A DNA stretch of 64,000 bases. Source: Sanderia malayensis. Taxonomy: Eukaryota; Cnidaria; Scyphozoa; Semaeostomeae; Pelagiidae. The DNA lies in NCBI GenBank assembly GCA_013076295.1, contig RQOL01000616.1, positions 4,182,392 to 4,246,391 of the forward strand, read 5' to 3'. A model generated the notes under the pieces. It was given only the letters and a program-made list of their open reading frames with translations. It had not been told where the DNA came from and ran no database searches. The position numbers and the translations under genes are program-made. How positions within the stretch are numbered: position 1 is the stretch's first letter; every line of letters begins with the position of its first letter. Shown here one piece after another: positions 14,501-23,828 of the stretch.

Positions 14501-17500
14501 ATGAATCAATTCCAGTCTGTGGTTTATCAAAAAAGCCTCAACCGTAAGCTTACAATGCATTCCACTTTTTGTCTTGATAACATTTCTATTTGGTTAACAT
14601 AGATATTGACTTAATTATAACATGATTACGTTTATTTTCATACTCATACGCGGGCTATCTGGCCGCAACATTTTACAAAATCGAAAATATTTGGCTTTGT
14701 GGGACCCACACCCACCACCACGAATTTCGTTGTTGTTTTTGTATTCTAAGGGAATTGAAATCTCTCTTGATTTTTGATGGAGACAGCAATGAATTTTGTT
14801 GGGTAAAGGGTGTATAGAGCTAACTTCATTGTTTTTAAATGTTCAAGAGCCCTTTAAGTACAATTTCGTTGAATGTACTACACCCTTTAAGTACAATGTC
14901 GCTGAATGTACTACAATTTAGTGGGCAATTTTGTCACGAATAAGAGTTCATGTTTCTTCTGCTCGTACATGCTGACAGTTATAAAACTCCACATTGATAT
15001 TCTTTTGTTTTTGCTCGTGAACTTTTCAGACAACTATGCTTTATTTCTTTTTTCATCCTAGTGATGGTTCATTGAAATGGAATGTGCAAGAATCCAGAAC
15101 ACAAAACCCAAACCAACGCATTCATCTTTGCAAATTTTTAAGCTTCGGTACTTATGGTCTCCTTCTGAATGTTACAAACGAGGTACGTAATTACGTAATC
15201 ATTTCAGCGAATTAATTTACTTTTAGCGTTAGGGATTCAATGATGGTGATCTCATTATAAATTTGAATTTTGATGTTTACATTTTTTTGTTCCTTTTTTA
15301 GTTCTCAGTATCAAAAAGTGATGATTCATTTTACAAATCGCTGTCTTACACAAGTTGTGGCATTTCATGTTTCTTCCTCATTATCACAGTAATTATGGAA
15401 ATTTGTTTAAGGTTTGATCAATTAATATTGCAATTTCTTTGATCGTTATTTTTTATTTACCGTTTTCTTTTGTTTTTTTGTTAATTGAAATCTTCTTGTG
15501 GTTTGATGTTTTGAATAAGTTGTTTTTCTTTGTTCTTAGTCACCATTTTTTATTTTTGTTTATTTTGTCTATTTGCTCTTTGTTATTTTAGTTATCCCAT
15601 ATTCATTATTCTCCTATTATTCATTCGGATATTTATTGTGTATTTATCATCTTTGCAGATACGACAAGACGTTATCAATTGTACACGGCAATTGCGCGAT
15701 TGTTGCTATTTTGGCGCAAAGTCTCTTTCTATTTGGGCGCAAAGATATTCCTTATCAAGTAAATCAAACTTTTTTTCTACACACTGCTTCTTTCCTGCAT
15801 AGGATGCCTTGAAAAGTAATTGACGAAAAGTATTATCATTGACAAATGCAACAAGAGATGCATTTACAATCACAGCATTTTCAAAAGGATATTTTAATTC
15901 AGACATTTTTATGGGTAGATATTCTCAAGGGTCCCAGCTATACATACGATAAGATGCGATACAGTTAATATAACTTTTATTTACCAGGCCCTTTGCAAAT
16001 TTATTGCCATTCTCCTGCACTATTTGGTGATATCCGTTTTTGCTTGGATTGTTGCCGAGTGTATGCACCTTTATAGAGCATTAATTCAGGACCATGCTTC
16101 AAAGAAGATGCTCTCAACAGGAAGATACTTTGCTCTAGGTTATGGTAAGCGGATGCAGGTTTAATCATAATCGTTTCTAAACACTGAATTGTTTTCAGCG
16201 TTGCACAAAACATGCTACACCAAATTGACTAATGGATAAGTGTGAATCTATTTAAAATATACCATAATACGATATTTTTGTTCTACAGGCTCTCCGTTGG
16301 CTGCTACTGCGCTATCTGTTGCAATTTTTTATGATAAATACGTCTTCAATGGATTGCAAGTCATTTATTATTTTTTCATTCATACTTTATACATAATGTC
16401 TTCATGTCATAGTTCATACATATCACCTTTCGTTCTTTATTGTACCGTAAGGCTAAATCATTGTGTTTTATTTTAGGTGTTGGGTCTCTGAAGAAATTCT
16501 CTTTTCTGCACTCCTCCCCCCTGTGGCTCTCCTATTGATGGTAAGCAACTGAAACTCTAGTCCATTGCTTTAAGTGATTGTTTAAGCTGCGCAGTCGTCC
16601 TACAGCCATGGTTTTGAGGGAAATTTCTATTTCTATTTCATTTCTATTTTTTCAAGGGAAATATCATAGTTTTTGGTATGGTGCTTGGAGTGTACAACTC
16701 GGAGAAAAGCACCAGCCCTTTGCGCGAAAACATCAGATTTTATGAAGCAATGAAACGTTCTACAAGGCAAGCAATAATAGCATCAATCAAAAGCAGTTCG
16801 TAGCTTGTAGACTTGAACTCTATACAAATCTTGAAGACTAATATCTTTATCTTTTCCTTTGTTTCAGGGATGGATTAAGAGCTTCTGTTTTAGTTGCCAT
16901 TATTATGTATATGACGTGGTGTTTGGCGATCATGAGTATCCTAAAGAATAGCGTTATTGTTACCTATGCTTATCTAGCATGCAATGCCTTACAGGTAAAT
17001 TTCTTCTGTTTTTTCAATTTGCGTTTCATCTGGCGTGACCTCTAATGAATCTAACAGTTTCACAGCTGTGTTACACTCTGCAGCGGAGTTTTTTAATACC
17101 TCCCCTTATTGGATGCTTCTTGTCATAATATATGCATAACACACCCATAAAAAGTGTTGATATAATTTCTTCATTTTTAAAAATATTTGTTCTTATAGGG
17201 GATTGTGTTCTTCTCAAGCCATTGTCTACTTAGTTTTGAGGTATATTTTTTTGTTTATCATGCCACGTTGGTATGCTTTATTGCTTTACGCCGCATTCTG
17301 TGACTTTATTGCATTCCGCCGCTGATGATATGAGAGGCATTATTTTCCCATAAAGGAATAAATGCAGCATTGTGAAATGTTATTTTTTCAACAGATTAGA
17401 ACTGGTGTTTGGTTGATGTTTTATCCGAAAAGAAAAGAAATTCAACTCAATGATCTTGACATATTTACAAAGAGTTGTTCTGGATCAGAGAATTGTTGTT

Positions 17501-17742
17501 ACGAGCAAAATATTTTCAGCGATAACATCAAGGTAGGTTGTTTCTCTTAATCTCGATATTGATTGTAATGCTTTGGACCAATGGTTTTAAGATGCACGGA
17601 TCAATTGGGCCCCTTTTAAATCTTTATTGTGTGGTATCATTAGTTTTTCAAGCAAAGGAATATATGTAATGTAATCATATTTTTACATGAACAGGACTGT
17701 GTTGGATCAGAGAGGGAGCTTGAATGGGACACTAGAATGTAA
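60..17742 (+). CDS. EGF-rich adhesion G-protein-coupled receptor (5' end outside window)
   Basis: Predicted cell-surface receptor with a giant extracellular stalk and a family B2 seven-helix module. I trace 51 exons with consistent phases, giving about 2,859 residues in the window and ending in TAA at 17740-17742. Order: 20 EGF units in one exon (60-2519); 24 one-EGF exons (2872-9400); SEA domain (9492-10082); EGF (10163-10384); EGF_CA (10595-10720); hormone-receptor motif (11065-11187, 11860-11954); GAIN domain (12131-14109) with a WSC-like cassette exon at 13393-13683; degenerate GPS (14494-15182); 7TM and a short tail (15302-17742). The DxDEC calcium-binding EGF signature repeats throughout. 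The TM3 cysteine and the CW pair in extracellular loop 2 are those of adhesion GPCRs. The start codon lies upstream of the window. A polyadenylation signal AATAAA is at 18022. The ligand and subfamily cannot be named; the SEA-plus-EGF layout recalls vertebrate ADGRF/ADGRE/ADGRL members only in general plan. Confidence 0.9.
1167..1904 (+). repeat. Six near-identical 123-bp EGF coding repeats
   Basis: EGF units 10 to 15 of the giant exon are almost the same at DNA level; the last four of these encode identical 41-residue units ([12 protein letters not shown] at the start, [12 protein letters not shown] at the end). This points to recent tandem expansion by unequal crossing over or gene conversion, and to likely copy-number variation between individuals. 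Confidence 0.93.
2578..2730 (+). pseudogene. Degenerate EGF exon relic in receptor intron
   Basis: Inside the intron 2520-2871 the sequence reads as an EGF unit starting [11 protein letters not shown], followed at once by an in-frame TAG, and ending GFTGNGFNC then a DIN start of a second unit. There is no usable acceptor just before it. It looks like a dead EGF unit left when the end of the giant exon moved upstream to 2519. Confidence 0.7.
2872..5686 (+). repeat. Three tandem copies of a four-exon EGF cassette
   Basis: Four consecutive exons, recognisable by [13 protein letters not shown], DGSHxC and LSTHNC after the DEC start, recur in order three times with their introns: 2872-3802 (931 bp), 3803-4755 (953 bp) and 4756-5686 (931 bp). 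A fourth copy begins with the SQRHNC exon at 5687. Intron sequences are nearly as similar as the exons, for example the intron before each SFGIHSC exon. Confidence 0.93.
2872..9400 (+). CDS. 24 single-EGF exons of the receptor
   Basis: Each exon encodes one EGF_CA domain and is phase 1 at both ends. Starts: 2872, 3155, 3367, 3592, 3803, 4077, 4296, 4545, 4756, 5029, 5241, 5467, 5687, 5892, 6182, 6383, 6689, 6977, 7224, 7438, 7678 (all 123 bp), then 7894-8034 (141 bp), 8831-8947 (117 bp) and 9275-9400 (126 bp). Symmetric 1-1 exons can be duplicated, lost or skipped without changing frame, so many splice isoforms are possible. Three of these introns appear to use GC donors (6015, 7801, 8948). 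The intron 8035-8830 is unusually long; I see no further EGF exon in it. Confidence 0.9.
9492..10082 (+). CDS. SEA domain exons of the receptor
   Basis: Exons 9492-9607, 9768-9826 and 9940-10082 encode a SEA-like fold: [20 protein letters not shown], then a helix with ENNIKNVFSG, then [17 protein letters not shown]. The FGSVKI segment matches the G-SVxV turn at which many SEA domains cleave themselves between Gly and Ser. Family knowledge: SEA domains occur in mucins and in some adhesion GPCRs such as ADGRF5. Cleavage here is inferred only from the motif. Confidence 0.75.
11065..11954 (+). CDS. Hormone-receptor (HRM) motif exons of the receptor
   Basis: Exons 11065-11187 and 11860-11954 together carry the CPxxW, W.TxxG, CP and [14 protein letters not shown] elements of the HRM domain that precedes GAIN in adhesion GPCRs. 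The second exon could read through its donor (CAG|GTATAC at 11955) to 12037, but only splicing at 11955 keeps frame with the GAIN exon at 12131. Confidence 0.78.
11178..11640 (+). repeat. Intronic tandem duplication copying the end of the HRM exon
   Basis: About 230 bp beginning ACTCCAGGTTA at 11181, the last exon bases plus the donor, is repeated from about 11422 with small differences. Shared tracts include TATTAAGAA, TAGTACATGCTTACTAT and GGAAATTCCAGTAAATTCAT. The copy carries a second donor-like CCAGGTTAC without an upstream acceptor, so it is probably inert. Confidence 0.8.
12995..13065 (+). repeat. Dispersed GGGCTTATT repeat, copy 1
   Basis: A run of imperfect GGGCTTATTAGAGAGG-like units within a receptor intron. 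Related units lie at 33340-33400, and probably in reverse orientation at 14150-14420. Confidence 0.5.
13393..13683 (+). CDS. WSC-like cassette exon inside the GAIN domain
   Basis: A 291-bp exon, phase 1 at both ends, encodes a complete cysteine-containing domain starting [10 protein letters not shown], with [12 protein letters not shown] in the middle and SFDVYAI at the end. This is the pattern of the WSC-like lectin-type domain common in marine invertebrates. It sits between GAIN exons ending YKLRN and starting FFVGIS. Skipping it joins those two in frame as a normal GAIN segment ([11 protein letters not shown] follows). If the donor GTGGGT at 13684 is not used, the frame stops at 13695-13697, giving a truncated receptor without membrane helices. 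Confidence 0.8.
14150..14420 (-). repeat. Dispersed GGGCTTATT repeat, reverse copy
   Basis: The receptor intron between GAIN and GPS holds pieces such as TTATTAAGCCCCCCTCTCC and CCTAATAAGACCC, which are reverse complements of the GGGCTTATT units seen at 12995 and 33340. Likely an old mobile or simple-repeat-derived element. Confidence 0.4.
14494..15182 (+). CDS. Degenerate GPS exons of the receptor
   Basis: Exons 14494-14543 and 15062-15182 encode the proteolysis-site region directly before TM1: PVCGLSKK, then GSLKWNV, then [15 protein letters not shown]. The Cys, Trp and final hydrophobic stretch align with the GPS consensus (C..W..GC..CxCxHLTxFAxL), but the GC pair, one Cys of CxC and the His-Leu-Ser/Thr cleavage triad are missing. 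Self-cleavage here is therefore unlikely. Confidence 0.72.
15302..17742 (+). CDS. Seven-transmembrane region and cytoplasmic tail of the receptor
   Basis: Exons 15302-15411 (TM1, [15 protein letters not shown]), 15659-15758 (TM2), 15988-16144 (TM3, with [13 protein letters not shown] and [11 protein letters not shown]), 16289-16355 (TM4, loop 2 and the L of LCW), 16477-16540 (CWVSEE, TM5 start with [10 protein letters not shown]), 16657-16766 (TM5 end), 16868-16994 (TM6/7), 17199-17240 (GIVFFSSHC of TM7), 17395-17532 and 17695-17742 (short tail). Donors at 16356 and 16767 are GCAAGT and GCAAGC. The cytoplasmic tail is only about 60-65 residues, with a [10 protein letters not shown] stretch. 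Confidence 0.85.
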
Positions 17743-18448
17743 TGACCAGTTTTGAAAAGTGCTTCTTTTGACACTGCTGCACGTAGTATTTTAATAACAA
17801 ATGCAATTAATATTCATAGTCTAATCTAATCTAACAAAGCAATGCAAATGCTTGCCAGACTACATCCGATTTCTTTGAAAGAATTAAATAGTAGTGTGGA
17901 GATAAAGATATTTGACAGACAAAAATGCATAGCCACAATAATGCAAGGATTACATGTTGCTGAGAGCTTGGTGCCGAAGTTCCCTTATAATTGAAACATT
18001 TCTAGAGTTTTAAAGCGCATGAATAAAAAGCATATATTTTACTCTTTCTATTTGTGAGGATAGGTTTTGTGACCGACTGACTGACTGACTGACTGACTGA
18101 CTAGATTAATTAGATAAATTAGCTGTCCACGTTTACCATATAAACACAAAAAATTTGTACAAATACAGCAATGCACCCATGTTAGAGCTACAGGCATACG
18201 AGTATAAAAATGATATTAAAAGGTGAATCGCAATATATCTACCACCATGTCAATTCTTTACAGCACTACTATTATATTACGGAGTTTCAGAACCAAATGT
18301 GTTGAACACAAGTTTCAAATATCAAATGCGTCCGTTACGCAGCATGACGTCACTCTGTGACCATTATCAACTCAAAATTCTTGAACAACCGACTGCCAGT
18401 TCCCATAATGCAATACGGTGACGTAATATTTACACACACACGGTCATG
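17743..18448. other. Intergenic interval with receptor 3' UTR
   Basis: Holds the receptor 3' UTR with AATAAA at 18022, a GACT tetranucleotide microsatellite (about 18068-18105) and the 3' flank of the opposite-strand ETS-A gene. The two genes are convergent. No further coding sequence is seen. Confidence 0.7.
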
Positions 18449-21400
18449 TCACATTTCGGCAATAGATTGTATCTTAGTGGCGTACATTTCGTGGTCAGAC
18501 GCTGTTGTTAGATCGAAGAAAAACCCATCGTGTGCGCATTTGTCACTCTTGGTCAATTTAACCCCCCCGTCAACAGACGGGGCGGCAGGAATCATCCACA
18601 TTGGCCCCCCAACCAGTGGTCGTTTCAAAGCACCATCATTTTCAGCTGCGGGATATTCAAGCATACTGATCTCAGTTTCAAACGTATCACACCCTGCTAG
18701 GAATGTGTTACTGTAAATAGCTGACAAATCCTCTTGTTTTAATAAATCTGAATCTTCGACGGTCTCCGAAGAAGTGTCCGATGATTTCGGACTGTCGTAC
18801 TCGCCATTCAAATAAGACGACGGGCTGTACGTTAGGCACGGGTCGTCAAGCATGCTATCTACCCTCTCATTGTCATCTTTCAGTGAATCCAAAGACGATT
18901 CGCTTCCCTCGGTGTCCTCTGAAGAATACACGGGGAATTTCCTTGCAAAGCTTTCGATATATTTCTTTGTTTTTTTCGATGGTATGAATCTGTAAGAATA
19001 CCTCATTCCTGGAACCTGAAATTATAAGAAAACATCCATTGCTGAAACCTGCTCATCTGCCAATTCCATATGCATTATAACATAAACCAATAAAAGAGGT
19101 TGTCTGATTAGATGCCTGCTGTAAAAACAACTCCTACAGCTACAGACACGACACGACATGACACGACACGACACGACCTGTCTGACAAGCACTGTATTTA
19201 TAACTGGGCTCAGTTTTTCCCCCTTGAATGCTAAGACCTATAACAGCAAGAGATATATAATCCTTACCTTTTCAATTATGTTTTTTCCGTAGTAATACCT
19301 CATTGCTCTTCCAAGTTTCTCATAAGTCATATCTGATTTGTCTTTAATCGAACCCCAGAGATATGCCACCTCTGTTGGCTCTTTTATTCTAAATTCAAAT
19401 CGATCAATAACTGTCCACTCTATGAGAGACGCCAACCTGTCTCGGTGCAGCAAGTGTAGCAGAAACCTCCACAACGGTATTCGTTTTCTGTGCTCTGTTA
19501 AAAAAAGGGATATTTTTATATTAATTAACATTAGTGCATTAACATTGACCAAATCTCTGTCATTATCAAATATAGACGGTTTGCACAACAGTAAAGGGCG
19601 CGGCCCTTTCTTATCTCTGGTGAAGATATTTTTAGGAATTTTCAATTGTCAAACGTACGTCTTTTCTTTGGCAGCATTGGCTCCTTTTTGAAATTCACGT
19701 AGGCCTCGTAACTAATGAAAGAAAAGAGAAATTATCAATGACGTTAAACATTTCAATACTGCGTTTTTCGAACGAATTTAGTAGAGCATTTGTTTAGGAT
19801 CACTGAGTTTGGGCCAACATTGACGACACACACAGCACATGACTAGAACGATTTCTAAAGATTATGTTTCAGTTCGTGGGCCCCTTTGTAAGTCGCCCCC
19901 TCCGGGCAGTCCTGCCTACCCCTCTTGACGTACATACATATCTCCCCCAGAAAAAAACAAGTAAAATGAAATGGGCCTCTATTATTTCTATTAAGAGCTT
20001 CGAAGAAGTTTAATGGGCAGGCCTCCCAGGAAACAAAAGAAAACGCACGCATACCAGGTTAAAGATAAGATCAAATCAATGCACATCACCTACGTGATGG
20101 CATTAGGATTGTTCTTATTGTGTTTACACGTCGTGGTCTGGTTAAGTGTATTATCATAGAATAATGGCAAACGTATTACTTTCTATGGCTTAGCTACATA
20201 TGACGATGTATTTACGAAACGTACGTGTTTTTGCAAGCAAGCAGATTTCTCCAGGATAATAGACAATTAGCGAATACCATAACCGCACGACATGTTCGAC
20301 CTGGCATATGCAATTGCTAATTAAAACAATAAGTTGGTAAATTCAATTATGCATACTTTCAAAACCCTGCAGTTGCAGTGCATATGTAAAATTGAAAAAC
20401 GTGCTTATAATCTTGCTCGATGTTGTCAGTGCCTCTGAGCACGAAATAAACATATCAACCAAATGTTATGTTGTCAGGAGTGGCTGGATTTTTGGATAAA
20501 CGCAAACACAGGGCTATTTCCATAAATTTCTACATCTGTAGGCGGGTTTCGTACCGGTGCAGGAAATCGATTCGAATTCAGATCTTTTCAACGTTTGCGT
20601 CAAGGGAACTTTTAACACCACAGTCTTGTGGGAAATGTCGCCCCCAGACCTTTAAGTTTCACCACTGCTGGTCCATAGGAACTGCCTTTTTGTTGAAAAT
20701 AGTTCTCAAAACAAATTAGACTTTTCTCTTTTTCGCTCACTGTTTGTTATTGGCTTTAAATATGCATATACGCCTCGCATTATACTGTGCAAATCAATGG
20801 TAAAAGTCAATTATGCTCAATGATGCATTACGCCATTTGCCCTCTCCCGTTGTCCTTGTTATTGCTCTCGGTTGCATGGAATTATAAAATATACCCTTCT
20901 GCGTCAATCCCCATATGAAACTCCTTTTTCAGTGACCATGCTGTGTGGTTTCAGCATAAAAAATGATGCAAGAAATTGTTTCATGACTCCTTGACAGAAA
21001 TCTTTCCACTTTGACAAGTTATCGAGTGGGGCCCAGGCAAAAATGGCCCGTTACCTCCGGCTTCACAATTGAAGCACGCTTTAATAACATTGCTAAAAAT
21101 AGAGCAATGTATATGCGTGGTAATGATAAACATTGGTCATTGTTTATTTTTCCTAGTTACAGATTGTATTGCTAAAACTGCTCATCAAAATTTGTTTTGG
21201 ATGAGCAGTTTTGGCCTGAAGTTAATTTAAAACAAGCCTCAGAGTTGGGCTTAGGTTTTGCAAGTGACTTTTTCCTTGTTCGTTAAAATGAATCGAAACA
21301 GATAGAAGTTGTGTGAAAAGTGCAAATTTAAAATGGAGAATTTTATGAGAATGCTTCTCTTGAGACTGCATTACATTACTTCTGGCATGTTCGATAAATG

Positions 21401-21974
21401 TTTGAGAAATCCAGCCTAATATAATTTTTCTGCATGATAGATCAAATACAGCATGCACGGAATTATTCTCAAAATACGATAGAAACAGCTTTTGTGTTTG
21501 ACAACTCGTGAAATAATTAACGAAACCGTTGTTTTGAAAAATCATCACCAACGAAAACTGTAATTTGCTCTATGGTTCAGACACTTGTGTCCGAAAAATC
21601 CATTAAAATACTATGTATATAAATTCATTCTACCGAGCTGTGTGGATACATAGTTCGTAATTTTTGGTTTCAGTGGACACCACTGTTTATTTTCAATAGT
21701 TTTTCAGTCCACAAGACCTGATTATTTTCATCAGTTTTAAGATCGAAATATGTTTTTCTTTGACATGATTACCTCCAACAAAATGTACAAAGTGTGTTGT
21801 TGCACGTACATGCACATGGATTATAAACTACTAACAACGGAGCCCCGTACACTGTAAAGCACACAAATTTGATCAATTCGAACTCAGATTAAATAAATTA
21901 GGACAGAAATGTTACCTTGTGCCAAGCATGTCCTCGAGAATTTGCTTTCGAAGTTCAGGGTTGAGGCTGGTCAT
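18449..21974 (-). CDS. ETS-domain transcription factor A
   Basis: Predicted nuclear DNA-binding regulator of 301 aa. Exons in order of translation: 21974-21916, 19711-19659, 19494-19268 and 19015-18449, with phases 2, 1, 0. It starts MTSLNPELRK. The ETS domain spans roughly residues 37-125: RIPLWRFLLHLL, EWTVIDRFEFRI, VAYLWGSIKDKSDMTYEKLG, RAMRYYYGKNIIEKV, RYSYRF. The two recognition-helix arginines (RAMR) that contact GGA cores are present. The C-terminal exon is serine- and acid-rich (YSSEDTEGSESSLDS) and probably an activation region. No Pointed domain is seen. Sequence around YGKNII is too divergent to place it in a named ETS subfamily. A long first intron (19712-21915) separates the start exon. 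Confidence 0.85.
19145..19180. repeat. GACAC pentanucleotide microsatellite
   Basis: Imperfect run of ACACG/GACAC units in the last intron of ETS-A. Confidence 0.75.
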
Positions 21975-23433
21975 GATGGATTGAGCTGGAAGTTAGGTAT
22001 TGAGATGTAGCAGCCACAACAAGACGTGCCCTGTTCATGCAGCAACCGAAAGCCTCTGGCTCATGGGCACCCTGCTTCAATATAAATTCATTCAAGCTTG
22101 TGGAAGTTTCTCTATTCAGAACAATAGGCCTTTACAATCAAACGCGTCAAGCGGAAGATAAAACAAATCAGCCTATTATTAATTAAGACAAAGCAAATGA
22201 CCGTGATTTTTCCAAAATGTATAGGAGTAGGAAAATTCTTTGTTTCTTTGTGTAAAACAATATCTATTAAATTAATGAAACGCCCACTTTTTTAAATATG
22301 CTCACTTGATCAACAACAAATATTGCATATTGGTTCATTCGTGTACAGAAATCTTTTTAGGGTACGAGTACTGCTCAAGCCAGTGCTCATACCCTAACAA
22401 CCGCCTGTTGCGCTGCAAGGGTTTATCTGGAGCTATGTGGATAGTCTCTCGCGTTAATTCCGTTTTAAATACCTCAACTGCGCTGCAATGTAACATTGGC
22501 ACAGGCAACCAACTGACATTGCATCAACAAACCTGACAAAACTTTCAATGTCTGTGAAGCCAGCAATTGATAAAATACTATTTTAACCAGTTTGTGGTCC
22601 CCTGTATCAGTGATTGCTAATCTATCTACCATACCAAATAATTTTGATTCATTAGATTAACTGTTGTAAAAGTTGGAAACATCTCGACTATTAAAATCAA
22701 TTATTGGTTCTGGGTAGGAAAATCCGGATGGGTTTTTGCATAGAAAACGGGAAATAACATTGTTTCACTTTCGAGAATTATTTGTCTGTTATTCAAACCA
22801 CTAAACAACTTTGCCAGTGCATCAAGAACACCTTTTGAAAATAAAAACACTTGGTGTGTGTCGATTGGTCAGTAGTTGTTATTGTCTTGGCTACGTATAT
22901 AAATAATGGTATGTACGTTATCAGCAGATAAGCATTATCCTTCTTAACAAAATACTTCGTAACCCATACACTTCACAATGCAATGGTCTCGCTGAGAAGA
23001 ACAACCAGCCAATAATAACAGCGTTGGACAAAACATAGGATCATAATTTCAGATTCAATACGATTGTACGACATCTCGTCCTGTCGGATCTATTTCACAC
23101 AAATTCTTGTCTCACCAGATAAAACGTGTATGCGCGTGCGCAGAAAAACCTCATAATTCACCGTTCTCAACCAGGAAAACACAAATCCAGGCTCAGATTT
23201 CGATTGATAAAATGCAAAAAGCTTTTACAAAAAGGTAGTGACGTGTTGTTATTTAAGAATCTGCTTTGTGGCAAATTTTGACGTAAATCCTCGAATAATC
23301 CTTCAGCAAAAATTTCGTTTTTCAAAATAAGCCTCCCCCTGGGGACTTTTTTAATTGTTCACAGAATCTGAACACCATTTATATTTTGACGGGTAGCGTA
23401 AAATTTACAATAAATAATTAATGTTATCACAAG

Positions 23434-23634
23434 AAATTGGGTGGTCAGCCTACCAGCTCGAGTTTCCTGAGTCAGAACAAGCTTTTACAGTGCAAAGTCT
23501 CCGGCCACCACGCCAGAGAGGGTATCCTAAAAGCTGGAACGAGGGTCGAAAGGATTCAACTCTCAGAGCTACTAGAAATTCAACGTTTCCCAGGCATTAT
23601 CTATTATCACGAAGTCATCATTGAAGCTGAGTGA
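23434..23634 (+). CDS. Unassigned short open frame, possible terminal exon
   Basis: An open frame ending TGA at 23632-23634 reads QNKLLQCKVSGHH, then LKAGTRVERIQLSELL, then IIYYHEVIIEAE. The wording is protein-like rather than random. A weakly similar NNRLLRCKGLSG string occurs at about 22398-22433 behind an acceptor-like TTTTTAG. I do not recognise the family, no ATG is evident, and no exon chain could be built. It may be a relic of a transposon or gene. Confidence 0.2.
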   Translation, partial: KLGGQPTSSSFLSQNKLLQCKVSGHHAREGILKAGTRVERIQLSELLEIQRFPGIIYYHEVIIEAE

Positions 23635-23828
23635 TTAATATACCAAATTGAATTAGTTTTGTTCCCGTAATATTTTTGAGATGATATGAAGTCTTAAGAA
23701 ACCTTAAATCTTAAGAAGTCTTAAGAAACAATTCTGAGGTTTCTGTTGCTTTAAAAAACTGGGTTACTCACTCTTGAGGTTTCTTTATTATAAAACAATA
23801 ATTTTTTGCATTTCTATTGTACGCTGTT

